DNA of 64,000 bases from Methylophaga sp. (lineage in GTDB: Bacteria; Pseudomonadota; Gammaproteobacteria; Nitrosococcales; Methylophagaceae). Positions 62,766-64,000 of this stretch are shown here, in pieces (position 1 is the stretch's first letter; each line of letters starts with the position of its first letter). The stretch is from NCBI GenBank assembly GCA_011053005.1, contig DRHW01000019.1, positions 1-64,000 on the forward strand, given 5' to 3'. Under the pieces are notes generated by a model that searched no databases, was not told the DNA's origin, and saw only the letters and a program-made list of their open reading frames with translations. The position numbers and the translations under genes were made by a program.

Positions 62766-63475
62766 GAACTTTAATCTTTGCATTATTCTTCGGCTACATA
62801 GCGGCGATTTCTGGTCAGGTTATGGCGAGTTCTGAAGGCATTCATCTTGATGATGTTGAAGTGGATTTATCTGATAAGGCATCATTACAACGTGGTGCCA
62901 AAACATTTGTTAATTACTGTTTAAGCTGTCATCAAGCATCTTATATGCGCTATAACCGCATGGCGAAGGATCTTGGTTTAACTGATGCTCAAGTGAAAGA
63001 TAACTTAATGTTTGCCTCAGAAAAAGTGGGTGACACAATGACCGTTGCCATGCGTGCTGAAGATGCTCAAAAATGGTTTGGTGTAGCGCCTCCTGATCTT
63101 TCTGTTATTTCTCGCTCTCGTGGCACAGCGTGGTTAAATACCTACTTACGCACCTTCTTTCTTGATGATACCAAACCCGTTGGGACTAATAACTTAGCAT
63201 TCAAAGATGTGGGTATGCCCCATATTTTGTGGAAACAACAAGGTTATTTAACCCATGATGAAGAAACCGGGCATCTAAGCCCAGCTAGTGAAGGTTCACT
63301 CTCTAAATACGATTACGATGTTATGGTCGCAGATCTGGTTAACTTTCTAGCATACATCGGTGAACCATCCAAAATTCAACGCTTAGAACTTGGTAAATGG
63401 GTATTATTGTATCTATTCCTATTCTTCCTTGTTGCCTACCCAATGAAAAAAGCATTTTGGAGAGATATACACTAA
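62762..63475 (+). CDS. petC: Cytochrome c1 subunit of the bc1 complex
   Basis: FVNYCLSCHQASYMRYNRMAKDLGL; C-terminal TM anchor. Confidence 0.97.
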   Translation: MRTLIFALFFGYIAAISGQVMASSEGIHLDDVEVDLSDKASLQRGAKTFVNYCLSCHQASYMRYNRMAKDLGLTDAQVKDNLMFASEKVGDTMTVAMRAEDAQKWFGVAPPDLSVISRSRGTAWLNTYLRTFFLDDTKPVGTNNLAFKDVGMPHILWKQQGYLTHDEETGHLSPASEGSLSKYDYDVMVADLVNFLAYIGEPSKIQRLELGKWVLLYLFLFFLVAYPMKKAFWRDIH

Positions 63476-63498
63476 CTCCCACTGCTTATTTGAAACTT

Positions 63499-63530
63499 AA
63501 AGAAAGGGAGCCTGCTCCCTTTCTTTTTTT
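63499..63530 (+). terminator. Rho-independent terminator after petABC
   Basis: AAAGAAAGGGAG-CCTG-CTCCCTTTCTTT then T-run. Confidence 0.92.
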
Positions 63531-63583
63531 CAGAATAACTAATAACCCACAGATATTTTGCACTTAAAATATTTTTAGGAGCA

Positions 63584-64000
63584 TGAGCCAAATGGCTAAT
63601 AGTAATCGCCGTTCGATGATGACCTTATATTCAGACCCATCATGTCCATTTAGCCACCGTACACGCATCGTAATACACGAAAAAAATATCGCGGCAAATA
63701 TTGAAGATTTGATCGATGGACATTGGCCAGAAGAGGTTGCAGCAGCCAATCCATATGGAACGAGTCCAATACTTATGGATCGTGATCTGACTTTATATGA
63801 TGCTAATATTATTGTTAATTATTTTGATGAACGATTTCTGCACCCGCCATTAATGCCAATTGAGCCTGCATCTCGTGCTAAAGCGAGATTGATGTTGCAT
63901 CGCATTGATAAAGATTGGTATTCTTTGTGGCCAGTACTTACTGGCACTGAAAAGAGTAAAATAAGCAAGGCACGTAAAATTATTCAAGAAGATCTTACGG
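63584..64000 (+). CDS. sspA: Stringent starvation protein A (SspA), truncated by window edge
   Basis: Manual translation: MSQMANSNRRSMMTLYSDPSCPFSHRTRIVIHEKNIAANIEDLIDGHWPEEVAAANPYGTSPILMDRDLTLYDANIIVNYFDERFLHPPLMPIEPASRAKARLMLHRIDKDW; downstream of petABC. Confidence 0.94.

Noticed and set aside
1-64000. CRISPR arrays, rRNA, tRNA genes or prophage
   Set aside because: No regularly spaced repeats, rRNA-like sequence, recognisable tRNA cloverleaf or phage structural genes were seen by reading; a tRNAscan/Infernal run would be needed to exclude small RNAs completely.

Overview
The window looks like core chromosome of a gammaproteobacterium. A methylotrophic or marine Methylophaga/Piscirickettsiaceae-like lineage is my inference from gene order and content, not a database result. 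It is densely packed with about 59 credible protein-coding genes. Recognisable housekeeping blocks are clpB, polA, xerC-DUF484-dapF-lysA-lptM, pilBCD-coaE-zapD-yacG, nadA, aspS, prmC/moeB, rsmE, thrB, yciB-yciI-bolA, pseudoazurin-petABC-sspA and coaBC. I found no rRNA, tRNA, CRISPR array, prophage or transposase. The clearest anomaly is at 2.48-5.85 kb. A TonB-dependent receptor gene lies between two 150-bp direct repeats (2484-2633 and 5705-5854, one mismatch). The repeats carry the 5' end and upstream region of the nif3-like gene, and copy 2 is flanked on its left by a more diverged nif3 relic. This suggests a roughly 3.2-kb cargo gained by recombination between nif3 and a formerly adjacent divergent DUF4126 gene. 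The receptor leader also holds a perfect 28-bp palindrome and several other inverted repeats. Secondary leads are a REC protein with internal repeats and a C-terminal membrane anchor but no recognisable output domain, a long protein with two PilZ-like segments, an ArsR/AHSA1/small-membrane/SSS-symporter/PNPOx operon of unknown substrate, and a pseudoazurin gene with an 11-bp tandem repeat upstream. I saw no clear evidence of a wholly new multi-gene system.
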